From positions 1,116,001 to 1,180,000 of the forward strand of contig CP091034.1 of assembly GCA_039725955.1 (NCBI GenBank): a stretch of DNA of 64,000 nt. The letters are read 5' to 3'. The stretch's first letter is position 1. The number at the start of each line of letters is the position of its first letter. Source of the stretch: Sinorhizobium sp. B11 (GTDB lineage: Bacteria > Pseudomonadota > Alphaproteobacteria > Rhizobiales > Rhizobiaceae). Of this stretch, positions 27,148-35,571 are shown piece by piece. The notes under the pieces were generated by a model. The model was not told where the DNA came from. It searched no databases and saw nothing but the letters and a program-made list of their open reading frames with translations. A program made the position numbers and the translations under genes.

Positions 27148-28254
27148 CTATTTGAGATTGAGGGCGTTCTTGATCGCAACATCGCTTTCCGTCTGCTGCA
27201 CGACGACGCCGTACCAGCCAAGCCCGTCATAATCCTCGTAGCCGAGCGTGCGCGCGAAAGCGACGATCGAGCCATTGTTGTCGTAATAGCTGCCCTTTGC
27301 CTGGCCGGTGGGGTTGGCGAGAGCGAAATGGGTGAAGAGCAGAGCCTGATTGGTGCAGGCGATCACCCGGCTTGCGCCGTCGAGCAGCATGACGGTGGTC
27401 TTTTCCGCAAGCTGCGGCGGCAGGTTCGCCTCCTTCTCGACGATCGCCTGGCCCTGGTTCTGCCAGTCGAAATAAACGCCGAGCGTGCCGATCAGCTTGC
27501 CGTCGAGCTTGCCGCCTTCGCGGATGCCGGTCGCATAGACCAGCGCATGCCGCTGGTCGTGCAGAACGCTCGGCTTGACTTCATCGACGACATAGCTGTC
27601 GCCGGACGCGCAGCTGGCCGCTGCCCGGAACCAAGGATCACCGGCAAGCGATGAGCCTGATATCTTGCGCTGGAAGGTCGGGTTGGCGGACGCGATCACC
27701 CGGCCGGAGAGATCGGTCATGACGAGGTCGAGATAGACGGTATAGAAGCGGTTGATGACGCCGAGCCGTTCGCCCGCGAAGGCGATACGGTCCTTGTCCG
27801 GCTCCTGCAACGCCTGCCACAGCGCCGTATCCGTCGCCCACCAGCGCACGTCGGCAGTGCGCTCGAAGAGATTGCGCACGATGAGCTGGACCAGCGTCTG
27901 CGCGAGATCGGTCAGCCGCACGCCTTCCATTTCGGTCACGAGCGAATCCGCCATCGCGCGGCTGAGACCGATGCGTCCAAGCACATTGCTCTCGAACTTG
28001 CTGGTGATCTCGGTGGCGATCTGTGCCAGCCGCTGCACTTCATTGGCAACCACCGCAAAGCCCTTGCCGGTTTCACCGGCGCGCGCCGCCTCGATCAGTG
28101 CGTTGATGGCAAGCAGCTTGATCTGTTTGACGATGCTGGTGTTGTCGGTGCTGAAACGCTCCAGGTCCGTGCTGATGCCGTCGGTGACGACACGCATCGA
28201 GCGGGGCGTTGCATTCTGTGACTGGGATATGATCTCTGCGCTGAGCGGCTTCAT
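27148..28254 (-). CDS. Soluble chemoreceptor-like protein: MCP tip followed by Cache-like domain
   Basis: 368 residues and no transmembrane segment. Residues about 20-90 contain the chemoreceptor hairpin tip, [33 protein letters not shown], which contacts CheA and CheW. Downstream, about 150-360, is a sensor-like domain with Cache features ([45 protein letters not shown]). In ordinary receptors the sensor comes first, so the order is reversed, and the long helical bundles with methylation sites are missing. ATG 28254 follows AGGAT. Possibly a cytoplasmic signalling adaptor; function unknown. Confidence 0.7.
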   Translation of the reverse strand: MKPLSAEIISQSQNATPRSMRVVTDGISTDLERFSTDNTSIVKQIKLLAINALIEAARAGETGKGFAVVANEVQRLAQIATEITSKFESNVLGRIGLSRAMADSLVTEMEGVRLTDLAQTLVQLIVRNLFERTADVRWWATDTALWQALQEPDKDRIAFAGERLGVINRFYTVYLDLVMTDLSGRVIASANPTFQRKISGSSLAGDPWFRAAASCASGDSYVVDEVKPSVLHDQRHALVYATGIREGGKLDGKLIGTLGVYFDWQNQGQAIVEKEANLPPQLAEKTTVMLLDGASRVIACTNQALLFTHFALANPTGQAKGSYYDNNGSIVAFARTLGYEDYDGLGWYGVVVQQTESDVAIKNALNLK

Positions 28255-28692
28255 CAAAAAGATCCTGAAAATAAGCTGACGCGACTGGCTGCGTACGAAT
28301 GCGATTCTTTTGTATGATTAATTAACTGCGAACGATGCGGGGGCATGGTTTGCAACAGGTTAACGCAAAGGGTCCGGATGCGAACATTTTCGGGCGAATA
28401 AGCGTAAAACGAGAAGTTTTTTCATCAAAAGACGAATTTGCACAGAAAAGCGGCAGATCAAAAGCAGGTAAATACTTGCTCGCTGCAGCATCTGCCCGAA
28501 AATCAGAATCGATTTTCGAAAAGCCCGATGCGTAAATTCCAAAAGTTAGAGCGTGCGAATGCACGCACGGCGTTTGGTACGCGCAGATTTTTTCCCGCCG
28601 GCGCATTTCTTCGGTTACGATGAAAAAATCATCCGCTGCGTTCGAGTCGAACGCGTCTCCCCGCTCGGCATGCCCGCATAAGAGCCAGGATC
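28255..28692. other. 438-bp intergenic region between divergent genes
   Basis: It should hold both promoters. The left half is AT-rich with TTAATTAAC near 28318. The right half holds the hairpin at 28488-28531 and a perfect palindrome GCGTGC-GAAT-GCACGC at 28551-28566. No open frame in it looks coding. Confidence 0.5.
28488..28531. repeat. Rhizobial intergenic palindrome (RIME-like)
   Basis: CGAAAATC-agaatc-GATTTTCG forms a perfect 8-bp inverted repeat, enclosed by GCATC and GATGC. The following TAAATTCCAAAAGTTAGAGCG resembles text I recall from dispersed Rhizobium intergenic elements. Copy number cannot be checked here. Confidence 0.5.
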
Positions 28693-29631
28693 ATGGAATC
28701 GGTTCTCAGAAACCCGATGAGAGGCATTGCGCTGAAAGTCTCGTCGGTCGTGGTCTTCCTGGCCATGCAGACATTCATCAAGCTGGCAGGCTCGGATATC
28801 CCGCCAGGCCAGGTGACTTTCTGTCGTTCCTTCTTCGCGCTGTTTCCGATCATGGCGTATCTCGGCTACCGGCATCAGTTGCGCTCTGCCTTCTATACTG
28901 CCAATCCGATCGGTCATCTGAAGCGCGGGACGCTCGGCATCATCTCGATGGGCTTCGGCTTTTACGGGCTGCTGCACCTGCCGCTGCCGGAGGCGATCGC
29001 GCTTGGTTATGCCATGCCGCTAATCGCCGTCATCTTCGCAGCGGTTTTCCTGGGCGAGACGGTGCGCGTATACCGCTGGAGCGCGGTCTGTTTCGGCATC
29101 GTCGGTGTCGCCATCATCTCCTGGCCGAAGCTCACGCTATTCAGGGAAGGCGGCATGGCGGCTGAACAGGCCGTCGGCGCACTCTGCGTGCTGCTGTCGG
29201 CGGTTCTCGGCGGCATGGCTATGATCCAGGTACGTCGCCTTGTCGAGGAAGAGAAGACGGCGACGATCGTGCTCTACTTCTCGATCACCGCTTCGGTCTT
29301 TTCCCTGGTCACTGTCCCCTTCGGCTGGCTTCTGCTCGACTGGACCTCGGCGCTCTTCCTGATCGCTGCCGGTTTCTGCGGCGGTGTGGCGCAGATCCTC
29401 CTGACCGAGAGCTACCGGCACGCCGATGTCTCCACCATCGCTCCGTTCGAATACAGCTCGATCCTGCTCGGCGGCATTGTCGCTTATTATGTCTTCGGTG
29501 ACGTTCCGAGCAGTACGATGCTCTTCGGCACCCTCATCGTTATCGCCGCCGGCGTCTTCATTATCTACCGCGAGCACCAGCTTGGCCTCGAGAGTCGCGA
29601 AGCGCGAAAAGCTGGCGCACCGCAATCCTGA
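28693..29631 (+). CDS. DMT-family (EamA) transporter
   Basis: 312-residue inner-membrane protein with ten hydrophobic segments in two EamA repeats. The first repeat contains FCRSFFALFP and the helix-end motif LPEAIALGYAMPLIAVIFAAVFLGE, the second TESYRHADVSTIAPFEYSS, both characteristic of the drug/metabolite transporter family. ATG 28693 follows AGGA. It is a single-gene unit. Substrate unknown; the S-adenosylmethionine-type carriers look similar, but that is only a suggestion. Confidence 0.87.
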   Translation: MESVLRNPMRGIALKVSSVVVFLAMQTFIKLAGSDIPPGQVTFCRSFFALFPIMAYLGYRHQLRSAFYTANPIGHLKRGTLGIISMGFGFYGLLHLPLPEAIALGYAMPLIAVIFAAVFLGETVRVYRWSAVCFGIVGVAIISWPKLTLFREGGMAAEQAVGALCVLLSAVLGGMAMIQVRRLVEEEKTATIVLYFSITASVFSLVTVPFGWLLLDWTSALFLIAAGFCGGVAQILLTESYRHADVSTIAPFEYSSILLGGIVAYYVFGDVPSSTMLFGTLIVIAAGVFIIYREHQLGLESREARKAGAPQS

Positions 29632-29690
29632 GTGGCAGTGCCTGTATCACAGGTGGAATTTACTATCGCAATAATTGAAAATCTATTCCG

Positions 29691-29717
29691 CCACTCCCTC
29701 AAAAGAGAAGGGGGTGG
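29691..29717 (+). terminator. Hairpin downstream of DMT gene
   Basis: CCACTCCC and GGGGGTGG pair with one mismatch around an A-rich loop, 60 bases after the stop. No strong T-run. Confidence 0.35.
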
Positions 29718-29755
29718 TGAAATCTTGGGATATCGCTTTTGTCAGAAATATGGTT

Positions 29756-29776
29756 ATGAAAGTGAATTACTTTCAT
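29756..29776. promoter_or_regulatory. Palindrome ATGAAAGT-N5-ACTTTCAT
   Basis: Perfect 8-bp arms, 103 bases before the start of the next gene, in an AT-rich promoter-like stretch. Candidate operator for that gene; the binding protein is unknown. Confidence 0.35.
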
Positions 29777-29878
29777 TTATTCAAAGCCGTGCATAATCGA
29801 TAGGCCATAGATGCCGGGGGAGTTTCGGTATCGCTGCTCCGAACGCTGGCTTTCGAGCGAGGGTTGAGGAAAAGCATT

Positions 29879-30751
29879 ATGGCGTTCACAGCGGAAGAAC
29901 TGGCGCAGACCCCCTCTTTCGTAGTGAGCATTCGCTTTCTGGCCGGGCAAATGCGCGGCATGTTTGATGCGGGGCCGCGGCTGGCGCGCCTGCTGGCCTC
30001 GCATCAACGCTGGCTCCTGACGCAGACGGCCTATGCACTGCATCTGGAATATGACCCGCGGGATGTGACCTCGGGTTTCACCGCCGTCCGGCTGACCGGC
30101 AAGATCACCGCGCACAAGATCGCCAGCCGCAATACCGTGCTTGCCTTCATCGAAGAACTCTTCACCTACCGCTTCATCGCCCATACGCCGGGTGACGAAC
30201 GCCGCCGTCCGCGCCATTTCGAGCCCGCCGAAGTCAGCCATCAGGCAATGTTCGGCTGGTTGCACTCCAACCTCGGCGCGCTTGATCTCATCGATGGTGG
30301 AAACCGGGCGGCGTTTCTGCATGAAAATCCCGTGCTTTTCCGCCAGATCCAGCCGCGTATTGCCTATAACTGCCTCGAGGATAGCAGATGGCGCGAACCG
30401 CCTGAACAGGTGGCGCTGTTCCTCTGGACGGAAGCGGGCGGCATGGTCATCGATCATTTCATGTCCCGGCTCGATCTCGAGGGAGGCGATCCGGAACGGC
30501 TCGCGATCGGCAGGGTGGAAACCCGCCCGCTCGCCGGTGATTTCATGATGTCGCGCACGCATCTCCAGCGGCTGCTCGCCAAGGGCGCCCAGCGCGGTTG
30601 TCTCGGCTGGTACGACGAGCCGAAGAAGTCGCAACTGTGGCTGTCGCGCGATTTTCTGAGGGAATATGTCGGCTGGCAGGCGATCAAATTCGCCTATGTG
30701 GACGAAGCCTTCGAATGGGCAAAGGCGAGGTTCGAATCCGAAAACTGCTGA
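29879..30751 (+). CDS. Conserved-looking rhizobial protein of unknown function
   Basis: 290-residue soluble protein, no signal peptide or membrane helix. ATG 29879 is preceded by GAGGA nine bases upstream, and codon use matches the neighbours. Residues 175-230 are acidic and aromatic (EQVALFLWTEAGGMVIDHFM). The segment RPLAGDFMMSRTHLQRLLAKGAQRGCLGW near 225-252 resembles a helix-turn-helix followed by a wing, so DNA binding is possible. I do not recognise a named family. A palindrome upstream (29756-29776) may be its operator. Confidence 0.7.
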   Translation: MAFTAEELAQTPSFVVSIRFLAGQMRGMFDAGPRLARLLASHQRWLLTQTAYALHLEYDPRDVTSGFTAVRLTGKITAHKIASRNTVLAFIEELFTYRFIAHTPGDERRRPRHFEPAEVSHQAMFGWLHSNLGALDLIDGGNRAAFLHENPVLFRQIQPRIAYNCLEDSRWREPPEQVALFLWTEAGGMVIDHFMSRLDLEGGDPERLAIGRVETRPLAGDFMMSRTHLQRLLAKGAQRGCLGWYDEPKKSQLWLSRDFLREYVGWQAIKFAYVDEAFEWAKARFESENC

Positions 30752-30774
30752 AGCAATTCCAGCAAACCATGCTC

Positions 30775-30921
30775 TCAGAGCGCGATGGCGGAAGCCGGGG
30801 TCCGGGCCTCTGACGGCGTGTCGCAAAGCTCGCGGCGATATTCGTGCGCAGCGCAGACCGCAGCACGGATATGTTCGAAAGAGTCGATATTGCTCAGCAG
30901 TGAAATCAGAATTGTGGACAT
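30775..30921 (-). CDS. Possible 48-residue protein
   Basis: Starts MSTILISLLSN and carries an HIRAAVCAAHEYRREL helix. It lies immediately after the terminator of the next small gene and has only a weak ribosome-binding site (GAAAG). Codon composition is plausible; no family recognised. Coding is uncertain. Confidence 0.35.
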   Translation of the reverse strand: MSTILISLLSNIDSFEHIRAAVCAAHEYRRELCDTPSEARTPASAIAL

Positions 30922-30948
30922 CGGTCGCTACTTTCGGAAACACGAAAA

Positions 30949-30967
30949 GGCAGGCGAACCGCCTGCC
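30949..30967 (-). terminator. Rho-independent terminator of the 63-residue gene
   Basis: On the minus strand GGCAGGCG-GTT-CGCCTGCC, a perfect 8-bp stem followed directly by TTTTCGTGTTT, 20 bases after the stop codon at 30988. Confidence 0.8.
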
Positions 30968-30987
30968 GGATCATCATTCCGGAATTT

Positions 30988-31179
30988 TCAATATTCCTGG
31001 AAGTCCGCGAAGATCATTGCCGGACGCGAGGTGCGGCTGCTGATTCCGGTACCGCGGGCGATCATCTGTTCGTTCGTGGCAAAGCCGAAACGGCTGTAGC
31101 CCTGGGTGCTGCGAACCTGATCGCTTGCTTGGCGCAGGGTTTCAAACCCGCAATGTATAGGACGAAAACTTTTGCTCAT
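30988..31179 (-). CDS. Small protein of unknown function (63 residues)
   Basis: Soluble, basic, one cysteine (HCGF), rich in Ser, Arg and Phe, ending FADFQEY. No family recognised. A strong terminator right after the stop supports a real short transcript. The start codon is uncertain: AAGG lies two bases before ATG 31179, and a stronger GGAGGA sits 22 bases further upstream. The rest of 30752-31313 holds only the weak 48-residue frame and AT-rich promoter-like sequence from 31180 to 31313. Confidence 0.55.
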   Translation of the reverse strand: MSKSFRPIHCGFETLRQASDQVRSTQGYSRFGFATNEQMIARGTGISSRTSRPAMIFADFQEY

Positions 31180-31313
31180 GGCCTTGGTTCCTGTTCATTC
31201 CTCCCAAGACACGCCCTCTATATTGCAGTGCAGCATCGATTCTTCAATGCCCCCTTGCAGGATGCAGCCATGCGTACATTGCATGGGAATATTCACAATA
31301 TTTTCAAACTTGG

Positions 31314-32204
31314 CTAATTTGTAAGCAGAGACAGTTCTTTAAGTCGAGCTTGGAAGGCCAGCAGGTCGCTCCAGGCAAGCCGCTTGTTGACGGGCGCGGT
31401 TAACAGGTCCTGGGGATGCAGGCTGGCTATGGCCGGAATGACCTGATCTGCGACGGCGATCTCCTTCCAGCGGCCACGAAGCCCGTGGATCGTGTCATTT
31501 TCGCCGAAGAAGAAGCGCGCCGTGTAGTTGCCGAGCAGCAGAATGGCACGCGGCTCGGCAAGCTCGATCTGCCGCTCGATGAAGGGACGGCAGATCTCCG
31601 TCTCGGCCGCCGACGGCATGCGGTTGCCCGGCGGACGCCAGGGAATGATCTGCGTCAGGAGAATGGCTGACCGCTCGAGCCCGATCGAAGCCAGCATTCG
31701 GTCCAGCAATTGACCTTGCCTGCCGGCAAAGGCCGCTCCCTCGCGCTCGTCATCGGCGCCTGGCGCGGGGCCGATCACCATGATGCCGCTTGCCGGATCG
31801 CCGCTCGCAAAAATGGTCGAGCGGGCGCTGTTTTTCAGATTGCAGCCATTGAAGGCTTCGAGCGCCGTTTTCAGTTCTGCAAGCGAGCGAGCGCTCTCGG
31901 CTGCAAACCGCGCCTGCTGCACGGCTTCGCCGTCAGGAATTGCCGGCTGTGGCCGCGAGGACGGAATTGACGCTGCCGTCTGCTGCGGCGCAGGGCGAGG
32001 GGACGCCGGTCTCTCCGGTGGCGCCTGTCTGTCTGGCTGCGGTTGCGCGGCCGGTGCGGCCGAACGGCGCGCGGCCTTCATCGCCTCGAACTCGGCGAAA
32101 CGGTCGACCGGCTCTTCTTCCAGCAACCAGTCCACGCCCGCCTCCGCATGGAAATGCAGAAGTGCTGCAAGTTCGGCCGGACTCAGGTCGTTTGCGGAGA
32201 TCAT
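31314..32204 (-). CDS. Family 4-type uracil-DNA glycosylase
   Basis: 296 residues. The catalytic domain (about 105-290) has the motifs IGPAPGADDE (for GEAPGxxED), the Asn-containing LLGNYTARFF strand and SLHPQDLL near the end. The first 100 residues are a Pro/Ala/Gln-rich linker preceded by a helical segment. Family 4 enzymes carry an iron-sulfur cluster with four cysteines; here the first CxxC is reduced to one cysteine (FNGCNLKN), so the cluster may be altered. The enzyme removes uracil from DNA to start base excision repair. Start ATG 32204 is the only reasonable one. Confidence 0.85.
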   Translation of the reverse strand: MISANDLSPAELAALLHFHAEAGVDWLLEEEPVDRFAEFEAMKAARRSAAPAAQPQPDRQAPPERPASPRPAPQQTAASIPSSRPQPAIPDGEAVQQARFAAESARSLAELKTALEAFNGCNLKNSARSTIFASGDPASGIMVIGPAPGADDEREGAAFAGRQGQLLDRMLASIGLERSAILLTQIIPWRPPGNRMPSAAETEICRPFIERQIELAEPRAILLLGNYTARFFFGENDTIHGLRGRWKEIAVADQVIPAIASLHPQDLLTAPVNKRLAWSDLLAFQARLKELSLLTN

Positions 32205-32235
32205 GAGCAGACTTTAGCGGAGCGAAAACGGCAAT

Positions 32236-32267
32236 GAAAGGGCGGGCATCCTTGCCCGCGCCCTTTC
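32236..32267 (-). terminator. Terminator after the yegD-like gene
   Basis: On the minus strand GAAAGGGC...GCCCTTTC with an inner GGGC/GCCC pair form a long stem, followed by GCCGTTTTCG, directly after the stop at 32273. Confidence 0.6.
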
Positions 32268-32272
32268 GGCCA

Positions 32273-33568
32273 CTATTGCACAGTCCACTGGTTGATATCG
32301 TCGCGTTCGCCGATCAGCGCCAGACCGTGCGCGATCGAAAGCAACTCGCCGCCGGTTTCGATCTTGTCGCTGTCGAAGCGCTCGGTGAAGATGCGCCGCA
32401 CGGCCGGTACGAAGGATGTGCCGCCGGTCAGAAACACCTTGTCGATGCCGGATGCATCGGTGTTGGTCTTTTCCAGCACCTCGTCCAGCGCCCCCTCGAT
32501 CCGGGCGAGGTCATCGACGATCCAGCTTTCGAAATCGCTGCGCTTGATCGTGCGGTGACCGCCACGGCCGAGCGGGGCAAAATCGAAGGGCGCCTCTTCG
32601 GCGGCCGAAAGCGCCATTTTCGTTGCCGAGACGGCCTGATAGAGCGGATAGCCCTCGTCGTGATCGATAAGGTCGACGAAGATTTCCAGCTTCTCGGGCT
32701 CCAGCGCTGTGCGCACCAGCTTCTTGAGGTCTTCGAATTCCCTCGAACTCTTGAAGATCGACAGCTGGTTCCACCGGCTGAAGCTCGCATAGTAGTTTGA
32801 CGGTACCTCGAGGATCTTGTCGAAACTCTTGAAATGGCTGCCTTTGCCGATCTGCGGCGCAACGATGTTGTCGATCATGCGCGCATCGAAATGGTCGCCG
32901 GCGACACCGACACCGGAATGGCCGATCGGCGTTGCCGTCAGTTTGCCGGCTCTGGTCTCGAAGCGGATCAGCGAATAGTCCGTCGTACCGCCGCCAAAGT
33001 CGGCGACGAGCACGGTCGCATCGGCTTTCAGGTTCTGCGCGAAGTAGAAAGCGGCCGCGACCGGTTCGTAGACATAATGGATTTCCGGAAAGCCGAAGCG
33101 CGTCAGCGCCTCGTTGTATCGCTGCACCGCCAGCACCGGGTCCGGATTGGCGCCGGCAAAATGAACGGGACGGCCGGCTATGATGCGGTTCACGTCGCCT
33201 GGCCAGTTCTCGCCGGCATAGTGGCGCAGACGCCGGATGAAGATTTCCATCAGGTCTTCGAAGCTCTGCCGCTTGCCGAAAATGATCGTGCCCTGGAAAA
33301 GCGCGCTTGCCGCAAAGGTCTTGATCGACTGCAGGAAGCGGCAATCGCCGGGATTGTCGATGAACTGCTGGATTGCCGCATGTCCGGCCTCCACCTTCAA
33401 CGCCGAAGCGCCAAGCTGCGCGTCCTTCATGAAGGACAGCGCAGTGCGCATGCTGTCGGCCGTGCCGGCGCTGCTGGTCAGTGATATGGAATGCGTGTCG
33501 GCGCCGCCGTCTGCCAGCGCCAGAACAGTATTGGTCGTGCCGAAGTCAAGCCCGAGCGCCCGTGCCAT
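32273..33568 (-). CDS. yegD: YegD-type Hsp70-family protein
   Basis: 431-residue actin-fold ATPase lacking the substrate-binding domain of DnaK. N-terminal phosphate-1 motif LGLDFGTTNTV, phosphate-2 VADFGGGTTDYS and the adenosine motif VFLTGGTSFVP are clear. The frame is open upstream to 33703, but homology begins at MARALGLDFG (ATG 33568). YegD proteins are distant Hsp70 relatives; their clients are unknown. Monocistronic, between two terminators. Confidence 0.87.
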   Translation of the reverse strand: MARALGLDFGTTNTVLALADGGADTHSISLTSSAGTADSMRTALSFMKDAQLGASALKVEAGHAAIQQFIDNPGDCRFLQSIKTFAASALFQGTIIFGKRQSFEDLMEIFIRRLRHYAGENWPGDVNRIIAGRPVHFAGANPDPVLAVQRYNEALTRFGFPEIHYVYEPVAAAFYFAQNLKADATVLVADFGGGTTDYSLIRFETRAGKLTATPIGHSGVGVAGDHFDARMIDNIVAPQIGKGSHFKSFDKILEVPSNYYASFSRWNQLSIFKSSREFEDLKKLVRTALEPEKLEIFVDLIDHDEGYPLYQAVSATKMALSAAEEAPFDFAPLGRGGHRTIKRSDFESWIVDDLARIEGALDEVLEKTNTDASGIDKVFLTGGTSFVPAVRRIFTERFDSDKIETGGELLSIAHGLALIGERDDINQWTVQ

Positions 33569-33633
33569 GGCCGTGCTCCCTGTCAAATATGTCGAAAATC
33601 TATGAGCCGGGGCGGATACCCCGAAATGCGAAA

Positions 33634-33653
33634 GGGCGCCTTGTTGTGCGCCC
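33634..33653 (-). terminator. Terminator of the ampR-like gene
   Basis: Minus-strand stem GGGCGC/GCGCCC with an 8-base loop followed by TTTCGCATTTC, 60 bases after the stop. Confidence 0.55.
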
Positions 33654-33713
33654 CTGATATCTTGTGAGAGGCGCGTGATCGCATAGGAGCAGGCGGAAAG
33701 CAACCCATGCCGC

Positions 33714-34604
33714 TTAGTTTCCGAGTTGCACGCGTGTCCCTTCTGCCATCTTGCCGATCCACTTGCGAAACATCTCCATGGCGGGCGTAACAGAGCGGGA
33801 TTTGAGCCGCGTCAGCCAGTAGCTGCCCTTCGAGATCCAGACCGGAAAGGGCTGTTCCAGCTCGCCGGCAGCTAGCTGGCGGGAGAACATCAAGGGCGGT
33901 GCGAGCGCTACGCCCGCGCCCTGCAGTGCCGCCTCGATCATCAGCACGGAGGAATCGAAGACCATGCCGCGGATCGGTGGGGAGGTGACGTTAGCCTTCT
34001 CGAACCAGCCCGGCCATTCGTCGGCGCGGTAGGAGCGCAGCAGCGTCTGATGGGCGACGTCTTCGGGGGAGGAGAGCTGGCGGGCGATCGAGGGAATGCA
34101 GAGCACCGAGAGTGGCGCTTCGAACAGGGCTTCGGCCTCTATGTCGTGCCAGGCGCCGTTGCCGAACTTGATCGTATAGTCGAGCCCTTCGGCAGCAATA
34201 TCGACGCGGTTGTTGTTGGTCGAAAGCCTGAGATCGATAAAGGGATATTGCTCGCGGAAATCGGCAAGCCGCGGCAGGAGCCAGCCGACGGCAAGCGTGC
34301 CGACCGCGCCGAGCTTCAGCACTTCACGCATATGACCGCCTTCGAAACGCTCCAGCATGTCGGCCATGCGGTCGAAGGAATCCTGCAGGGCAGGAAGCAG
34401 CGCAAGCCCTTCCTCCGTGATCATCAGCCCGCGCGGCAGGCGGCGAAACAGGCTGACGCCGAGCCGTTGCTCCAGGAGTTTCACCTGATGACTGACGGCC
34501 GCCTGCGTAACGCAGAGTTCGATCGCCGCCCGGGTGAAGGAAAGATGGCGCGCCGCTGCCTCGAAGGCGCGCAGCGAATTCAGCGGCAAATATGGTCGAA
34601 CCAT
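33714..34604 (-). CDS. ampR: AmpR-like LysR-family regulator
   Basis: 296-residue LysR-type activator/repressor. The start MVRPYLPLNSLRAFEAAARH and the helix-turn-helix LSFTRAAIELCVTQAAVSHQV are nearly those of AmpR. The effector domain keeps VGTLAVGWLLP, STNNNRVDIAAEGLDYTIKFG and VFDSSVLMIEAALQGAGVA. These include the loops where AmpR responds to cell-wall muropeptides. It is divergent from the class D beta-lactamase gene with 104 bases between, the standard layout of AmpR with its target. Induction by beta-lactams through peptidoglycan fragments is therefore expected. Confidence 0.88.
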   Translation of the reverse strand: MVRPYLPLNSLRAFEAAARHLSFTRAAIELCVTQAAVSHQVKLLEQRLGVSLFRRLPRGLMITEEGLALLPALQDSFDRMADMLERFEGGHMREVLKLGAVGTLAVGWLLPRLADFREQYPFIDLRLSTNNNRVDIAAEGLDYTIKFGNGAWHDIEAEALFEAPLSVLCIPSIARQLSSPEDVAHQTLLRSYRADEWPGWFEKANVTSPPIRGMVFDSSVLMIEAALQGAGVALAPPLMFSRQLAAGELEQPFPVWISKGSYWLTRLKSRSVTPAMEMFRKWIGKMAEGTRVQLGN

Positions 34605-34708
34605 GGCAATGGCCTAATCTGATTTATACCTGACCGGAAATATCGTCGTTTGATTGGGCCTCGCAAGCCAGCCTAGAAAGCCCAGGTCGAACCATATGGA
34701 GAGAGAAA
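34605..34708. promoter_or_regulatory. Shared ampR/beta-lactamase promoter region
   Basis: 104 bases between the divergent starts. AmpR should bind here near the middle; AATCTGATTT at 34616-34625 is a plausible half of the LysR-type site. No firm -35/-10 pair is claimed. Confidence 0.4.
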
Positions 34709-35533
34709 GTGGCTTTCGAAAGACTTGTTCTTCTGGCATTTTCCATAAGTATTGCAGTGATTTCCATGAAACCGGCGCCGGCATATGCCGCCGATCCCAT
34801 CCGCTGCACCGTCATCATTGATGAGAAGAGCGGCGAGACGATTTACCGTAAGGGCAATTGTGATCAGGGCTTCTATCCGCAGTCGACCTTCAAATTGCCT
34901 TTGGCCATGATGGGCTATGATTCCGGCATTCTGGTCGATGAGCACAATCCGCTCTGGACATATGATCCGAAGCTCAAGCGACCGCAGCGCGAGCAGAAGG
35001 ATACCGACCCGACCATCTGGGAGCGGGATTCCATCGTCTGGTACTCACAGGCGCTGACCCGCAAGCTCGGCAAACGTGCCTTTGCCGATTACGTCAGGCG
35101 CTTCGGCTACGGCAATGAGGATGTCTCGGGCGGTCCTGGCAATACGGATGGGCTAACCGAATCCTGGCTGATGTCATCGCTCAGGATCTCCGCCGAGGAC
35201 CAGGTGCAGTTCCTCCGCCGGTTCCGAACCGGCCGCCTGCCGATATCGCAGCGCGCGCGGCAGATGACGGAGGCGATCATCCCGCATTTTGAAGCGGCCG
35301 ACGGTTGGGATATCCAGGGCAAGACCGGCGCCGGCTGGTTGCGCAACGCGGCCGGCAAGACCAATTATGAACGGCCGCTCGGCTGGTTCGTCGGCTGGGC
35401 GACAAAGGGCGACAGACGGCTGATTTTCGCGAGGCTCTACATCGCCAATCATCGCTACGCCGACAATCCGATCAGCTTCGAGACGCGCGATACGCTGGTT
35501 GCGGACTTCCCCGGATTGGTCGAAGACCGCTGA
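34709..35533 (+). CDS. Class D (OXA-type) beta-lactamase
   Basis: 274 residues with a signal peptide ending near AYA-AD (residues 26-29). All class D motifs are present: Ser59-Thr-Phe-Lys62 (nucleophile and carbamylated Lys), Ser108-Ile-Val110, Tyr134-Gly-Asn136 and Lys205-Thr-Gly207, followed by WFVGWA. The GTG start at 34709 follows GGAGAG. Periplasmic hydrolysis of penicillins is the expected activity; spectrum cannot be read from sequence. Divergent from the ampR-like gene and closed by a strong terminator, so it is an inducible single-gene unit. Confidence 0.93.
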   Translation: MAFERLVLLAFSISIAVISMKPAPAYAADPIRCTVIIDEKSGETIYRKGNCDQGFYPQSTFKLPLAMMGYDSGILVDEHNPLWTYDPKLKRPQREQKDTDPTIWERDSIVWYSQALTRKLGKRAFADYVRRFGYGNEDVSGGPGNTDGLTESWLMSSLRISAEDQVQFLRRFRTGRLPISQRARQMTEAIIPHFEAADGWDIQGKTGAGWLRNAAGKTNYERPLGWFVGWATKGDRRLIFARLYIANHRYADNPISFETRDTLVADFPGLVEDR

Positions 35534-35540
35534 AAGGAAG

Positions 35541-35561
35541 AGGGCGCCGGAAGGGCGCCCT
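35541..35561 (+). terminator. Terminator of the beta-lactamase gene
   Basis: AGGGCGCC-ggaag-GGCGCCCT, perfect 8-bp stem followed by TTCTGTCTCTCT. Confidence 0.85.
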
Positions 35562-35571
35562 TTCTGTCTCT

